This document shows, one piece after another, positions 37,701-49,848 of a stretch of DNA of 64,000 nt (its first letter is position 1; each line of letters begins with the position of its first letter). The DNA is from Eulemur rufifrons (Eukaryota; Chordata; Mammalia; Primates; Lemuridae): NCBI RefSeq assembly GCF_041146395.1, contig NC_091009.1, positions 445,001-509,000 on the forward strand, written 5' to 3'. The notes beneath the pieces are model-generated. The model was given only the letters and a program-made list of their open reading frames with translations, was not told where the DNA came from and did not search any database. Made by a program: the position numbers and the translations under genes.

Positions 37701-38744
37701 AGGGTACTTTTTTTTCTGTGGGGTCGGTCAGGATGGGTGTTCAGGCCCTCTGTCAGATCGCTGGTTTGTTTTTATTATCCCCAGAGAAGAGTATGGGGCA
37801 TGTGTTTGGCAGGTGAAAAGTGCGGATTCTGTTTCAGAGAATTAAACAGGATCCGCATGGTCATCTTATTCCTTTAAGAATCCTTTGCTTCATCAGCTGG
37901 GATTACACCATGTTTCTATATACTCCTCTATGCGTGGGCACAGGTACCTGGCTTGTTCCAAGAAGTATGCTGGAGAGTTTTCAAATTAACCAGTAGGTTG
38001 AAAATTATTTGCAGGTTTTCAGCGTTTCACCATAATTTTGGTAACGTTTGTATGTGCCTCCTGAAACCCAAGAAGGCTGCGACGGACATAACTATGCTGA
38101 GGAGTAGCTGACTTGGAGTTGCCTATTTTTGTTAGTGGAGACAGACAAGAAGCCATTCTTCTAAGTATCATCCCACCACCATTTTTCCATTGTTTTAAAA
38201 TGCACGGAAATTTTGCAACTTAGCATTTTAATTAGTAGCTGGAGGGTACGGTTTTTTTTTTTGTGTGTGGTCGATGTGGATGGGGGGATCAGGCCCTCTG
38301 TCAGTTCGCTGGTTAGTTTTTATTATCCTCAGAGAGGAGAAGTGGGCATGTGTTTGGCAGGTGAAAAGGGCGGATTCTGTTTCAGAGAATTGACGATGAT
38401 CCCCATGGTCATCCCGTTCCTTTAATAATCTTTTACTTCATCTGCTGGAAATCCACCATGGTTCTATATACTCCTCTTTGCATGGGAACAGGTAACTGGC
38501 TTGTTCCAAGAAGTATGCCCCAGAGCTTTTCAATTAACCACTACGTTGAAAATTATTTGCAGGTGTTCAGCGTTTCAGCATAATTGTGATAACGTTTGTT
38601 TGTGCCTCCTGAAACCCAAGAAGGCTGCGACGGACATAACTATGCTGAGGAGTAGCTCACTTGGTGTTGCCTATTTTTGTTAGTGGAGACAGAGAAGAAG
38701 CCATTCTTCTAAGTATCATCCCACCACCATTTTTCCATTGTTTT

Positions 38745-39040
38745 AAAAGGCAGGGAAATTTTAAAATTTTAACCCCTTAACCCTAACCCTAACCCTAACC
38801 CTAACCTTAACCCTATCCGTAACCCACCACCATTTTTCAGGGAAATTTTAAAATTTTAAATTTTAAACACTTAACCCTTAACACTTAAACCTTAAAATTT
38901 TAAAATTTTAAACCCTTAATCCTAACCCTAACCCTAACCTTAACCCTAACCCTAACCCACCACCAATTTTCCATTGTTTTAAAAGGCAGGGAAATTTTAA
39001 AATTTTAAACCCTTAACCCTAACCCTAACCCTAACCGTAA
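38745..39040 (+). repeat. Interleaved SatA / telomeric-repeat junction
   Basis: Three SatA fragments alternate with telomeric runs. The last full SatA monomer breaks off after GGCAGGGAAATTTT at ~38760. A shorter fragment (CCACCACCATTTTTCAGGGAAATTTT) sits near 38824-38849. A third (CCACCACCAATTTTCCATTG to GGGAAATTTT) lies near 38957-38998. Each is followed by an AAATTTTAAAATTTTAA stretch and then by CCCTAA repeats. The breakpoint in SatA is the same each time, so one junction was made and then copied locally. Confidence 0.88.
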
Positions 39041-39440
39041 TGCTAACCCCTAAACGTAACCTTAACCGTGACCAGTAAACCTAAACCTAACCTCTAACAC
39101 AAACCATAGCACATAACTCTAACCCTAAAACTAACCCTAACCCTAACCCTAAACCTAAACCCTAACTCTTAACCTTAACACTAAGCGTTAACTCTCACGC
39201 TAACCTTTAATCCTAACCCTAATCCTAATCTTCAACCCTAAACCTAACACTTAACCCTAACCCTGTACCAAACCCTAACCCCTCATCTTAACCCTAACCG
39301 TAAGCCTCAACCCTAAACCAAAGTGTAACCGTTAAACCTAAGAGTAACCTTTAACCCTAACCCTATTCCCTAACACTAAGCCCTCACCCTAACACTAAAC
39401 TTCATCCTTAACCCTAACCAGAATCCTAACCCTAAATCCA

Positions 39441-39642
39441 ATCTCAGACTTCTGGCTTTCTTAGAGTTTAGAAAGCCTGCAATCCTCCCATGCCATGCGT
39501 GAAAGGAGGCTCTACCACTGTGTCCTGCTGAAACCCACGGGCCCATACCCAGAGTATGATAGAGTGGGTTCCCGGGTACAATCCCAGCCCCCTAAAATCC
39601 CCCCGCCCGCCTAATGCAGACAGGGCCCGTGCGCTAAGCATA
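39441..39642 (+). repeat. Class I island in telomeric array, copy 1
   Basis: This ~200-base non-telomeric block starts with TCTCAGACTTCT and contains GAAAGCCTGCAATCCTCCCA and CATGCGTGAAAGGAGGCTCT. It ends with CAGACAGGGCCCGTGCGCTAA. It is GC-richer than its surroundings. Open frames across it on the minus strand are incidental. Its origin is unknown to me. Confidence 0.85.
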
Positions 39643-41302
39643 AACAATACCTTTAACAGATAACCCAAACCCTGAACATAACACCCAACCCTGTTCCTAT
39701 TTCTCCCCTTAACACGTAAACCTCACCGTGCGCCTAACTTTAACCTCTTATCCTAACGTTAATGCATAACCCATTTCCTGAGAACAACCCCTATCCCATA
39801 ATTCTAACCCTATCTCCTAGTCATCACTGTGACACCTAATCCCTAACCCTAATTCTAAACCGCTAACCCTAACCGTAACCCTACCTACAACCCTAACACT
39901 GACAGTAACCCTTACTTCTAACCCCAACGCTATGCCTAACAAAAACCCTAAACCTTCACCCAAACCCCTAAGCCTTACGCTAACCCTTAACCCTAATCCT
40001 AATCCTAAACATTAAACCTAACCCTAGCTCTTAAAGCTAACCCTAAACCTTACCCTCACGACTAGACCTAAGCCTGACACTAACCTAACACCTAACGCTA
40101 ACCAGAACCCCTAAAGCTAACCCTGAACCCTATCCCTAACCCTAGCAGTAAACTTTAACCCTAAACCTAAGCCCAACCCATAACCCTAATCCTATCCTTT
40201 TACCCTAAAACTAACCCCTAAACCTAACCCCTATACCTAACCCTAACTCTAACCCCAATCCTAATTCTAACCATACCCCTTCATAAAACACGAACTCCTA
40301 ACCTCTAACCCTAACACTAACCAAAAACCCTAATCGCTAATCCCTAACCCTAACGCTTAACCTTTACCCTAACCGTTAACCCTCCCCCTAATTCTTAACA
40401 CTGACCCTAACCTTAACCTTTAACTCTAAGCCTAACCCTTAACCCTACAGTAAGGAAGACCCTTAATGCTAATGGGATCCCTTATCCCTAACCCTAACAC
40501 TACAGCTAAAAATAACCCTAACCATTGATCATTAAACCTAACCCCTAACACTTACTTTAACCCCAAACCCTAACCCTAATCCTAAGCATTAAACGTAACC
40601 CTATCTCTTAACCCTAACCCTAGCCCTCACCCTAACGCCTAGTTCTAACCCTAAATCTAACCTCCCGCCTAATCCTAACCTTAAGTACTAATGCTAACGC
40701 TAACCCTGAAACCTAAACCTACCCGTAACCCTTAACACTAACCCTATCCGTAAACCTTAACCCTGACCCTAACCATTACCCGCACCCAAGCATTTAACCC
40801 TGACCCTAACCCTAATCCTTAATGATAACCCTAACACTAAACCCTAACCCTAAGCCCAACATTTAACCCTAACCCTATCCCTTAACCCTAACCCTAACCC
40901 AAACCCTAATGCTAACCCCTAAACTTAACCCTAACCGTGAACAGTAAACCTAACACTAACCTCTAACACAAACCATAGCACATAACTCTAACCCTAAAAC
41001 TAACCCTAACCCTAACCCTAAACTCTAACTCTTAACCTTAACCCTAAGCGTTAACTCTCACGCTAACCTTTAATCCTAACCCTAATCCTAATCTTCAACC
41101 CTAAACCTAACACTTAACCCTAATCCTGTACCAAACCCTAACCCCTCATCTTAACCCTAACCTTAAACCTCAACCCTAAACCAAAGTGTAACCGTTAAAT
41201 CTAAGAGTAACCTTTAACCCTATCCGTAATCCCTAAGCCTAAGCCCTCACCCTAACACTAAACTTCATCCTTAACCCTAACCATAACCCTTACCCTAAAT
41301 CT

Positions 41303-41500
41303 AATTCTCAGAGTTCTTGCTTTCCTAGAGTTTAGAAAGCCTGCAATCCTCCCACGCCATGCGTGAAAGGAGGCTCTGCCACAGTGTCCTGCATGAAACC
41401 CAGAGGGCCATACACTGCGTGCGGTAGAGTGGGTTCCCAGCGACCATCACAGACACCTAACTTTGCCTCCTAGGGCATACAGGGCCCGTGCCCTAAGCAT
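41303..41500 (+). repeat. Class II island in telomeric array, copy 1
   Basis: The island is related to class I (same GAAAGCCTGCAATCCTCCCA core) but differs downstream, with CATACACTGCGTGCGGTAGA and GCGACCATCACAGACACCTA. It ends with ACAGGGCCCGTGCCCTAAGC. Confidence 0.85.
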
Positions 41501-42263
41501 AAACCCTACCCCTCACCCATAAGCCTAACCCACAACATAACACCTAACCCTGATCCTACTGCTCACCTTAACAGGTAAACCTCACCATAACCCTAACTTT
41601 AACCCCATATCTTAACGTTAATGCATGACACCCTGAGAACAAGCCCTATACCGTCATTATAACCCTACCTCCTAGCTATAACCGTAACACCTAATCCCTA
41701 ATTCTGAAGCGCCAACCCTAACCTTAACCCGACCAACAACACTAACACTAACCCTAAACCCTTACCCTAACCCTACGCCTAAAAGTAACCCTAACCGTTG
41801 ATCCTTCGTCATAACCCCTAACCTTAACCCTAACCCTTAACCTATTCCCAATCCTAACCATTAAACAGAACCCTAACTCTTAACCCTAACCCTAACCTTT
41901 ACCCTAGTGCCTAGAGATCTAACCCCAACACTGACCTACAGTTAACACTAACCCCAACCCCTAATGCTAACCTTAAACCTGAACCAAGCTCCTAACCCTT
42001 AACCCTAACACTATCCCTAACCCCTAAGCCTAACCCCAACTGTTAACCCTCTAACCCTCACCCTGAATCCTAACCCTATCCCTTAACCCTAACCCCTAAC
42101 CTTAACGCTAACTCCAACCCTAAAACTTACCCTGGCCCCCTAACCCAGACTTAACACCTTACCCCTAACACTAACTCTAACCCTAACCACTAATCCCTAG
42201 CACCTAACCCTGACTCGAAACCTAACCCCTAACACGAAAAACCCTAACCCCAACCCCAACCCT

Positions 42264-42450
42264 AATTCTCACACTACTTCCATTCCCAGAGTGAAGCAAG
42301 CCTACAATACATCCATGCCATGTGTGAGATGAGGCTCCGCCTGAGTCCTGCATGGAGGTCCTGTCCCAAGGCCCAGGGAATGATGTTGTGCTTTCGTGGT
42401 GACTCCGACCGCACCCCTCTCACCGTAGATTAACCAGGTCCTGTGCCCTT
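42264..42450 (+). repeat. Class III island in telomeric array, copy 1
   Basis: The island starts ATTCTCACACTACTTCCATT and contains ACAATACATCCATGCCATGT and GATGTTGTGCTTTCGTGGTG. It is a distant relative of classes I and II (shared CCATGC-TG-GTGA-A-GAGGCTC frame). Confidence 0.82.
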
Positions 42451-42965
42451 AAACTGACCGCTAAAGCTAAGCCCTACCACCAACGCTAACCCCTGACCCT
42501 GAAACTAAGCGCCGAGCCTAAAGCCCAACATTTACTCTAGACCCTTACCCTAAACATAATCCCTAACCCTAATGCTAACCCCTAAACCCAACCCTAACCA
42601 TGAACAGTAAACCTAACCCTAACCCCTAACACACACCATAGCACATAACTCTAACCCTAAATCTAACCCTAAGCCTAACCGAAAACCCTAACTCTTAACT
42701 TTAACCCTAAGCGTTAACTCTCACGCTAACTTTTAATCCTAACCCTAATCCTAATCTTCAACCCTAAACCTAACACTTAACCCTAAACGTCTACCAAACC
42801 CTAACCCCTCATCTTAACCCTAACTGTAAACCTCAACCCTAAACCGAACTGTAACCGTTAAACCTAAGAGTAACCTTTAACCCTAACCCTAATCCCTAAC
42901 CTTAAGCCCTCACCCTAACACTAAACTTCATCCTTAACCCTAACCATAATCCTAACCCTAAATCT

Positions 42966-43170
42966 AATTCTCAGACTTCTTGCTTTCTTAGAGTTTAGAA
43001 AGCCTGCAATCCTCCCATGCCATGCGTGAAAGGAGGCTCTACCACTGTGTCCTGCATGAAACCCACGGGCCCATACCCAGAGTATGATAGAGTGGGTTCC
43101 CGGGTAAAATCCCAGCCCCCTAAACTCCCCCCGCCCGCCCAATGCAGACAGGGCCCGTGCGCTAAGCATA
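42966..43170 (+). repeat. Class I island, copy 2
   Basis: It is nearly identical to 39441-39642 at an offset of ~3526 bases. One clear difference is CTGCATGAAACC here against CTGCTGAAACC in copy 1. Confidence 0.85.
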
Positions 43171-44824
43171 AAAAATACCTTTAACAGATAACCTTAACCC
43201 TGAACATAACACCCAACCCTGTTCCTATTTCTCCCCTTAACACGTAAACCTCACCGTGAGCCTAACTTTAACCTCTTATCCTAACGTTAATGCATAACCC
43301 ATTCCCTGAGAACAACCCCTATCCCATAATTCTAACCCTATCTCCTAGTCATCACTGGAACACCTAATCCCTAACCCTAATTCTAAACCTCTAACCCTAA
43401 CCGGAACCCTACCTACAACCCTAACACTGATAGTAACCCTTACTTCTAACCCCAACGCTATGCCTAACAAAAACCCTAACCCTTCACCCGAACCCCTAAG
43501 CCTTACGCTAACCCTTAACCCTATTCCTAATCCTAACCATTAAACCTAACCGTAGCTCTTAAAGCTAACCCTGAACCTTACCCTCACGACTAGACCTAAC
43601 CCTGACATTAACCTAACACCTAACCCTAACCAGAACCCCTAAAGCTAACCCTGAACCCTATCCCTAACCCTAGCAGTAAACTTTAACCCTAAACCTAAGC
43701 CAAACCCATAACCCTAATCCTATCCTTTTACCCTAAAACTAACCCCTAAACCTAACCCCTATACCTAACCCTAACTCTAACCCCAATCCTAATTCTAACC
43801 ATACCCCTTCATAAAACACGAACTCCTAACCTCTAACCCTAACACTAACCAAAAACCCTAATCGCTAATCCCTAACCCTAACGATTAACCTTTACCCTAA
43901 CCGTTAACCCTCCCCCTAATTCTTAACACTGACCCTAACCTTAACCTTTAACTCTAAGCCTAACCCTTAACCCTACAGTAAGGAAGACCCTTAATGCTAA
44001 TGGGATCCCTTTTCCCTAACCCTAACACTACAGCTAAAAATAACCCTAACCTTTGATCCTTAAACCTAACCCCTAACACTTACTTTAACCCCAAACGCTA
44101 ACCCTAATCCTAAGCATTAAACCTAACCCTATCTCTTAACCCTAACGCTAGCCCTTACCCTAACGCCTAGTTCTAACCCTAAATCTAACCTCCCGCCTAA
44201 TCCTAACCTTAAGCCCTAATGCTAACGCTAACCCTGAACCCTAAACCTACCCGTAACCCTTAACACTAACCCTATCCGTGAACCTTAACCCTGACCCTAA
44301 CCATTACCCGCACCCAAGCATTTAACCCTGACCCTAACCCTAATCCTTAATGATAACCCTAACACTAAACCCTAACCCTAAGCCCAACACTTAACCCTAA
44401 TCCTATCCCTTAACCTTAACCCTAATGCTAACCCCTAAACGTAACCCTAACCGTGAACAGTAAACCTAACCCTAACCTCTAACACAAACCATAGCACATA
44501 ACTCTAACCCTAAAACTAACCCTAACCCTAACCCTAACCCTAAACCCTAACTCTTAACCTTAACCCTAAGCGTTAACTCTCACGCTAATCTTTAATCCTA
44601 ACCCTAATCCTAATCTTCAACCCTAAACCTAACACTTAACCCTAACCCTGTACCAAACCCTAACCCCTCATCTTAACCCTAACCTTAAACCTCAGCCCTA
44701 AACCAAAGTGTAACCGTTAAATCTAAGAGTAACCTTTAACCCTAACCATAATCCCTAAGCCTAAGCCCTCACCCTAACACTAAACTTCATCCTTAACCCT
44801 AACCATAACCCTAACCCTAAATCT

Positions 44825-45020
44825 AATTCTCAGACTTCTTGCTTTCTTAGAGTTTAGAAAGCCTGCAATCCTCCCACGCCATGCGTGAAAGGAGGCTCTG
44901 CCACAGTGTCCTGCATGAAACCCAGAGGCCCATACACTGCGTGCGGTAGAGTGGGTTCCCAGCGACCATCACAGACACCTAACTTTGCCTCCTAGGGCAT
45001 ACAGGGCCCGTGCCCTAAGC
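44825..45020 (+). repeat. Class II island, copy 2
   Basis: It matches 41303-41500 closely at an offset of ~3522 bases and keeps the class II CATACACTGCGTGCGGTAGA segment. Confidence 0.85.
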
Positions 45021-45786
45021 ATAAACCCTACCCCTCACCCATAAGCCTAACCCACAACATAACACCTAACCCTGATCCTACTGCTCACCTTAACAGGTAA
45101 ACCTCACCATAAACCTAACTTTAACCCCATATCTTAACGTTAATGCATGACACCCTGAGAACAAGCCCTATACCGTCATTATAACCCTACCTCCTAGCTA
45201 TAACCGTAACACCTAATCCCTAATTCTGAAGCGCCAACCCTAACCTTAACCCGACCGACAACACTAACACTAACCCTAACCCCTTACCCTAACCCTACGC
45301 CTAAAAGTAACCCTAACCGTTGATCCTTCGTCATAACCCCTAACCTTAACCCTAACCCTTAACCCTATTCCCAATCCTAACCATTAAACAGAACTCTAAC
45401 TCTTAACCCTAACCCTAACCTTTACCCTAATGCCTAGAGATCTAACCCCAACACTGACCTACAGTTAACACTAACCCCAACCCCTAATGCTAACCTTAAA
45501 CCTGAACCAAGCTCCTAACCCTTAACCCTAACACTATCCCTAACCCTTAAGCCTAACCCCAACTGTTAACCCTCTAACCCTCACCCTGAATCCTAACCCT
45601 ATCCCTTAACCCTAACCCCTAACCCTAACGCTAACTCCAACCCTAAACCTTACCCTGGCCCCCTAACCCAGACTTAACACCTTACCCCTAACACTAACTC
45701 TAACCCTAACCACTAATCCCTAGCACCTAACCCTGACTCAAAACCTAACCCCTAACACGAAAAACCCTAACCCCAACCCCAACCCT

Positions 45787-45974
45787 AATTCTCACACTAC
45801 TTCCATTCCCAGAGTCAAGCAAGTCTACAATACATCCATGCCATGTGTGAGATGAGGCTCCGCCTGATTCCTGCATGTAGGTCCTCTCCCAAGGCCCAGG
45901 GAATGATGTTGTGCTTTCGTGGTGACTCCGACCGCACCCCTCTCACCGTAGATTAACCAGGTCCTGTGCCCTTA
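45787..45974 (+). repeat. Class III island, copy 2
   Basis: It matches 42264-42450 closely at an offset of ~3523 bases, with small changes such as GCCTGATTCCTGCATGTAGG here. Confidence 0.85.
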
Positions 45975-46093
45975 AACTGACCGCTAAAGCTAAGCCCTAC
46001 CACCAACGCTAACCCCTGACCCTGAACCTAAGCCCCGAGCCTAAAGCCCAACATTAACTCTAGACCCTTACCCTAAACCTAATCCCTAACCCT

Positions 46094-47935
46094 AATGCTA
46101 ACCCCTAAACCCAACCCTAACCGTGAACAGTAAACCTAACCCTAACCCCTAACACAAACCATAGCACATAACTCTAACCCTAAATCTAACCCGAAGCCTA
46201 ACCGTAAACCCTAACTCTTAACCTTAACCCTAAGCGTTAACTCTCACGCTAACCTTTAATCCTAACCCTAATCCTAATCTTCAACCCTAAACCTAACACT
46301 TAACCCTAAACGTCTACCAAACCCTAACCCCTCATCTTAACCCTAACCGTAAACCTCAACCCTAAACCGAACTGTAACCGTTAAACCTAAGAGTAACCTT
46401 TAACCCTAACCCTAATCCCTAACCTTAAGCCCTCATCCTAACACTAAACTTCATCCTTAACCCTAACCATAATGCTAACCCTAAATCTAATTCTCAGACT
46501 TCTTTCTTTCTTAGAGTTTAGAAAGCCTGCAATCCTCCCATGCCATGCGTGAAAGGAGGCTCTACCACTGTGTCCTGCATGAAACCCACGGGCCCATACC
46601 CAGAGTATGATAGAGTGGGTTCCCGGGTACAATCCCAGCCCCCTAAACTCCCCCCGCCCGCCGAATGCAGACAGGGCCCGTGCGCTAAGCATAAACAATA
46701 CCTTTAACAGATAACCCTAACCCTGAACATAACACCCAACCCTGTTCCTATTTCTCCCCTTAACACGTAAACCTCACCGTGAGCCTAACTTTAACCTCTT
46801 ATCCTAACGTTAATGCATAACCCATTCCCTGAGAACAACCCCTATCCCATAATTCTAACCCTATCTCCTAGTCATCACTGGAACACCTAATCCCTAACCC
46901 TAATTCTAAACCGCTAACCCTAACCGGAACCCTACCTACAACCCTAACACTGACAGTAACCCTTACTTCTAACCCCAACGCTATGTCTAACAAAAACCCT
47001 AACCCTTCACCCAAACCCCTAAGCCTTACGCTAACCTTTAACCCTAATCCTAATCCGAACCATTAAACCTAACCCTAGCTCTTAAAGCTAACTCTAAACC
47101 TTACCCTCACGACTAGACCTAAGCCTGACACTAACCTAACACCTAACCCTAACCAGAACCCCTAAAGCTAACCCTGAACCCTATCCCTAACCCTAGCAGT
47201 AAACTTTAACCCTAAACGTAAGCCCAACCCAAAACCCTAATCCTATCCTTTTACCCTAAAACTAACCCCTAAACCTAACCCCTATACCTAACCCTAACTC
47301 TAACCCCAATCCTAATTCTAACCATACCCCTTCATAAAACACGAACTCCTAACCTCTAACCCTAACACTAACCAAAAACCCTAATCGCTAATCCCTAACC
47401 CTAACACTTAACCTTTACCCTAACCGTTAACCCTCCCCCTAATTCTTAACACTGACCCTAACCTTAACCTTTAACTCTAAGCCTAACCCTTAACCCTACA
47501 GTAAGGAAGACCCTTAATGCTAATGGGATCCCTTTTCCCTAACCCTAACACTACAGCTAAAAATAACCCTAACCTTTGATCCTTAAACCTAACCCCTAAC
47601 ACTTACTTTAACCCCAAACCCTAACCCTAATCCTAAGCATTAAACCTAACCCTATCTCTTAACCCTAACCCTAGCCCTTACCCTAACGCTTAGATCTAAC
47701 CCTAAATCTAACCTCCTGCCTAATCCTAACCTTAAGCCCTAATGCTAACTCTAACCCTGAACCCTAAACCTACCCATAACCCTTAACACTAACGCTATCC
47801 GTAAACCTTAACCCTGACCCTAACCATTACCCGCACCCAAGCATTTAACCCTGACCCTAACCCTAATCCTTAATGATAACGCTAACACTAAACCCTAACC
47901 CTAAGCCCAACACTTAACCATAATACTATCCTTTA
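46094..47935 (+). repeat. Telomeric higher-order repeat, copy 3 (partial)
   Basis: The first sub-unit is present and near identical to 42571-44423. Similarity fades after AGCCCAACACTTAACC near 47920, so the second sub-unit is missing or strongly diverged. Confidence 0.82.
46489..46690 (+). repeat. Class I island, copy 3
   Basis: It is near identical to the islands at 39441 and 42966, ending CAGACAGGGCCCGTGCGCTAA. Confidence 0.85.
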
Positions 47936-48259
47936 ACCCTAAGCCTAACCCTAACCCCTAACGCTAAACCTAACCCTAACCGCAACCCTAACCCTCAATC
48001 TTGAAACTTACCATTAACCCTGACACTAACCCTTAACCCTAACCCTACTCTTAATCCTTATCCATAAGGCTAATACTGAAGCCTAACCCTGTGCCAAACG
48101 CTAAACCCAAACCTTAACCCTAACCCTGAATCTTAAACGTAAACCTAACTGTAACTGTTAAACCTAACACTAACATTTAACCCTAACACCTAACCCTAAG
48201 ACTCCACCCTAACACTAATCTTCATCCCTAAACATTACCATAATCCTACCCCTAAATCT

Positions 48260-48460
48260 AATTCTCAGACTTCTTGCTTTCTCAGAGTTTAGAAAGCCTA
48301 CAAACCTCCCATGCCATGAGTTAAAGGGTGCTCTGCCACTGTGTCCTGCATGAAACCCAGGAATCCACACCCAGCGTTCAATAGAGTGTGTTCCCGGGGA
48401 CAATCCTATCCCCCTAACCCCCGCCCGCCGCCCAGTGCAGACAGGGCCTGTACGCTAAGT
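48260..48460 (+). repeat. Diverged class I island
   Basis: It keeps ATTCTCAGACTTCTTGCTTT and CAGACAGGGCCTGTACGCTAA but differs at many internal positions from the three homogenised copies. Confidence 0.8.
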
Positions 48461-48789
48461 ATAAGCACTGCCCCTAACAGATAACCCTCACCCTGAACAT
48501 AACACCTAACCATGATCCTATTCCTAAACGTAAACCATAAACCTCCCCGTAATGCTAACTTATCCCCTTAAATTAACGTTAATGCATAACACCCTGAGAA
48601 GAAGCCCTATCCCATAATTCTAATCCTAAACCATAGTCATAACCATAACACCTCATCCCTATTTCTAAAATGAAAACCCTAACTTTCACCCTACCACAAC
48701 CCTAACCCTAACCCTATCCCCTAACCCTAAGCCCTCACCCTATCACTAATCTTCATCCCTAAACCGTGCCGTAATTTTAACCCTAAATC

Positions 48790-48988
48790 TAATTCTCAGA
48801 CTTCTTGTTTTCTCAGAGTTTTGAAAGCCTACAATCCTACTAAGCCATGCATGAAAGCCGGCTCTGCCACAGTGTCCGGCATGAAACCGAGAGGCCCATA
48901 CACTGCGTGGGATAGAGTGTGTTCTCAGCGACCATCACAGACTCCTAACTTCGCCTCCTAGTGCATACAGGGCCCATGCCCTAAGCAT
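48790..48988 (+). repeat. Diverged class II island
   Basis: It keeps CATACACTGCGTG and GCGACCATCACAGACTCCTA of class II, with scattered changes. Confidence 0.8.
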
Positions 48989-49460
48989 AAACCCTACCCG
49001 TCACCCATAACCCTAACCCAGAACATAACACCTAACCCTGATCCTACTGCTCACCTCAACACGTAAACCTCACCGTAACCCTAAGTTCAACCCCTTATCT
49101 TAACGTTAATGCATGACACCCTGAGAACAAGCCTATACCGTAATTCTAACCCTAACTCCTAGCCATAACCATAACACCTAATCCCTAATTCTGAAACGCT
49201 AACCCTAACCTTAACCCTACCAACACTAACCCTAACCCTAACTCTTAACCATAACACTAACCTTTACCCTAATGCCTAGAGATTTAACCCCAACACTGAC
49301 CTACAGTTACACTAAACCTACCCTCTAATGCTAACCTTAAACTTGAACCATAAACCTAACCCTTAACCCTAACCCTATCCCTAACCCCCTTACCCTAACT
49401 CTAACTGTTAACCCTCACCCTAACCCTCAACCCTGACCCTAACCTTAAACCTTAATCCTA

Positions 49461-49595
49461 ACCATGCGTGAGATGAGCCTCTGCCTTTGTCCTGCATGAC
49501 AGTTGAAGCCCAACACCCAGGGTACGATGAAGTGGGGACCCAGCCTTGCTCCACATCCACAGTGCCCCGTACGTTAGACAGGGCCCGTGCCCTAA
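49461..49595 (+). repeat. Truncated diverged island
   Basis: The 5' part of the usual island is missing. It begins CCATGCGTGAGATGAGCCTC and ends ACAGGGCCCGTGCCCTAACA. The GAGATGAG-type segment links it to class III. Confidence 0.7.
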
Positions 49596-49848
49596 CACAC
49601 ACCGTTAAACGTAAGCCCTAACCCTATCACTAAACCAAACCCTTAGTAAGCCCTGAATCTAACTCCTAACAGTAACCCTAATCCCTGACCCTTACTCTTG
49701 CCTCTCACCGTAAACCTAAACCCAACCACTAAACATAATCCTAATCTCTAACCCTAACAGTAATCCTAACCCTAATTCTAACCTAAAACCCTAACCCCTA
49801 AACCTAATCCTAGTCCCTAACACCTACCCTTACCCTAAACCCAATTCC

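Larger units (their letters stand above)
14516..38760 (+). repeat. SatA satellite, homogenised higher-order array (~44 monomers of ~547 bp)
   Basis: The landmark ACCATGGTTCTATATACTCC recurs with ~547-base spacing (for example 15451 then 15998). Three monomer classes can be told apart at the former hairpin. X reads GCGGATTCTG...AACGATGATCCCCATGG, with the right arm destroyed. Y reads GCGGATCTG...AAACAGGATCCGC, with a one-base arm deletion. Z reads GCGGATTCTG...AAACAGGATCCGC, with 13-bp arms kept. Y also carries the longest T-run. From ~20300 the order is X Y Z X Y Z Z, X Y Z X Y Z Z, then X X Z X Y Z X Y Z X X Z and further mixtures, so local duplications and rearrangements shaped the array. 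An Alu interrupts one monomer at 15070-15419. The array ends inside a monomer at ~38760, where telomeric repeats begin. Confidence 0.94.
39039..42570 (+). repeat. Telomeric higher-order repeat, copy 1 (~3.53 kb)
   Basis: The unit starts at an AATGCTAACCCCTAAAC landmark and holds two related sub-units (39039-40907 and 40908-42570, ~1.87 and ~1.66 kb) that share the GTGAACAGTAAACCTAAC-like start. It contains one island each of class I, II and III. Copy 2 follows directly. Confidence 0.88.
42571..46093 (+). repeat. Telomeric higher-order repeat, copy 2 (~3.52 kb)
   Basis: This copy matches copy 1 island for island and also in private variants of the telomeric hexamers, for example GTAAGGAAGACCCTTAATGC near 40451 and 43978. 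Sub-units run 42571-44423 and 44424-46093. Confidence 0.88.

Noticed and set aside
17396..38683. Recurrent open frames of 60-125 codons in SatA (many beginning MQVSIIISSWR or [10 protein letters not shown])
   Set aside because: They recur only because the monomer recurs, differ by frameshifts between copies, run through T-tracts as poly-Phe, and show no domain or codon bias. They are not genes.
38778..38806. Functional telomere end
   Set aside because: Perfect CCCTAA runs are only a few units long, the block is degenerate, and it is flanked by satellite on both sides.
39468..49602. Minus-strand open frames of 60-84 codons over the telomeric islands
   Set aside because: They repeat with the islands, have variable ends and end in telomeric repeat translation. 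They are incidental.
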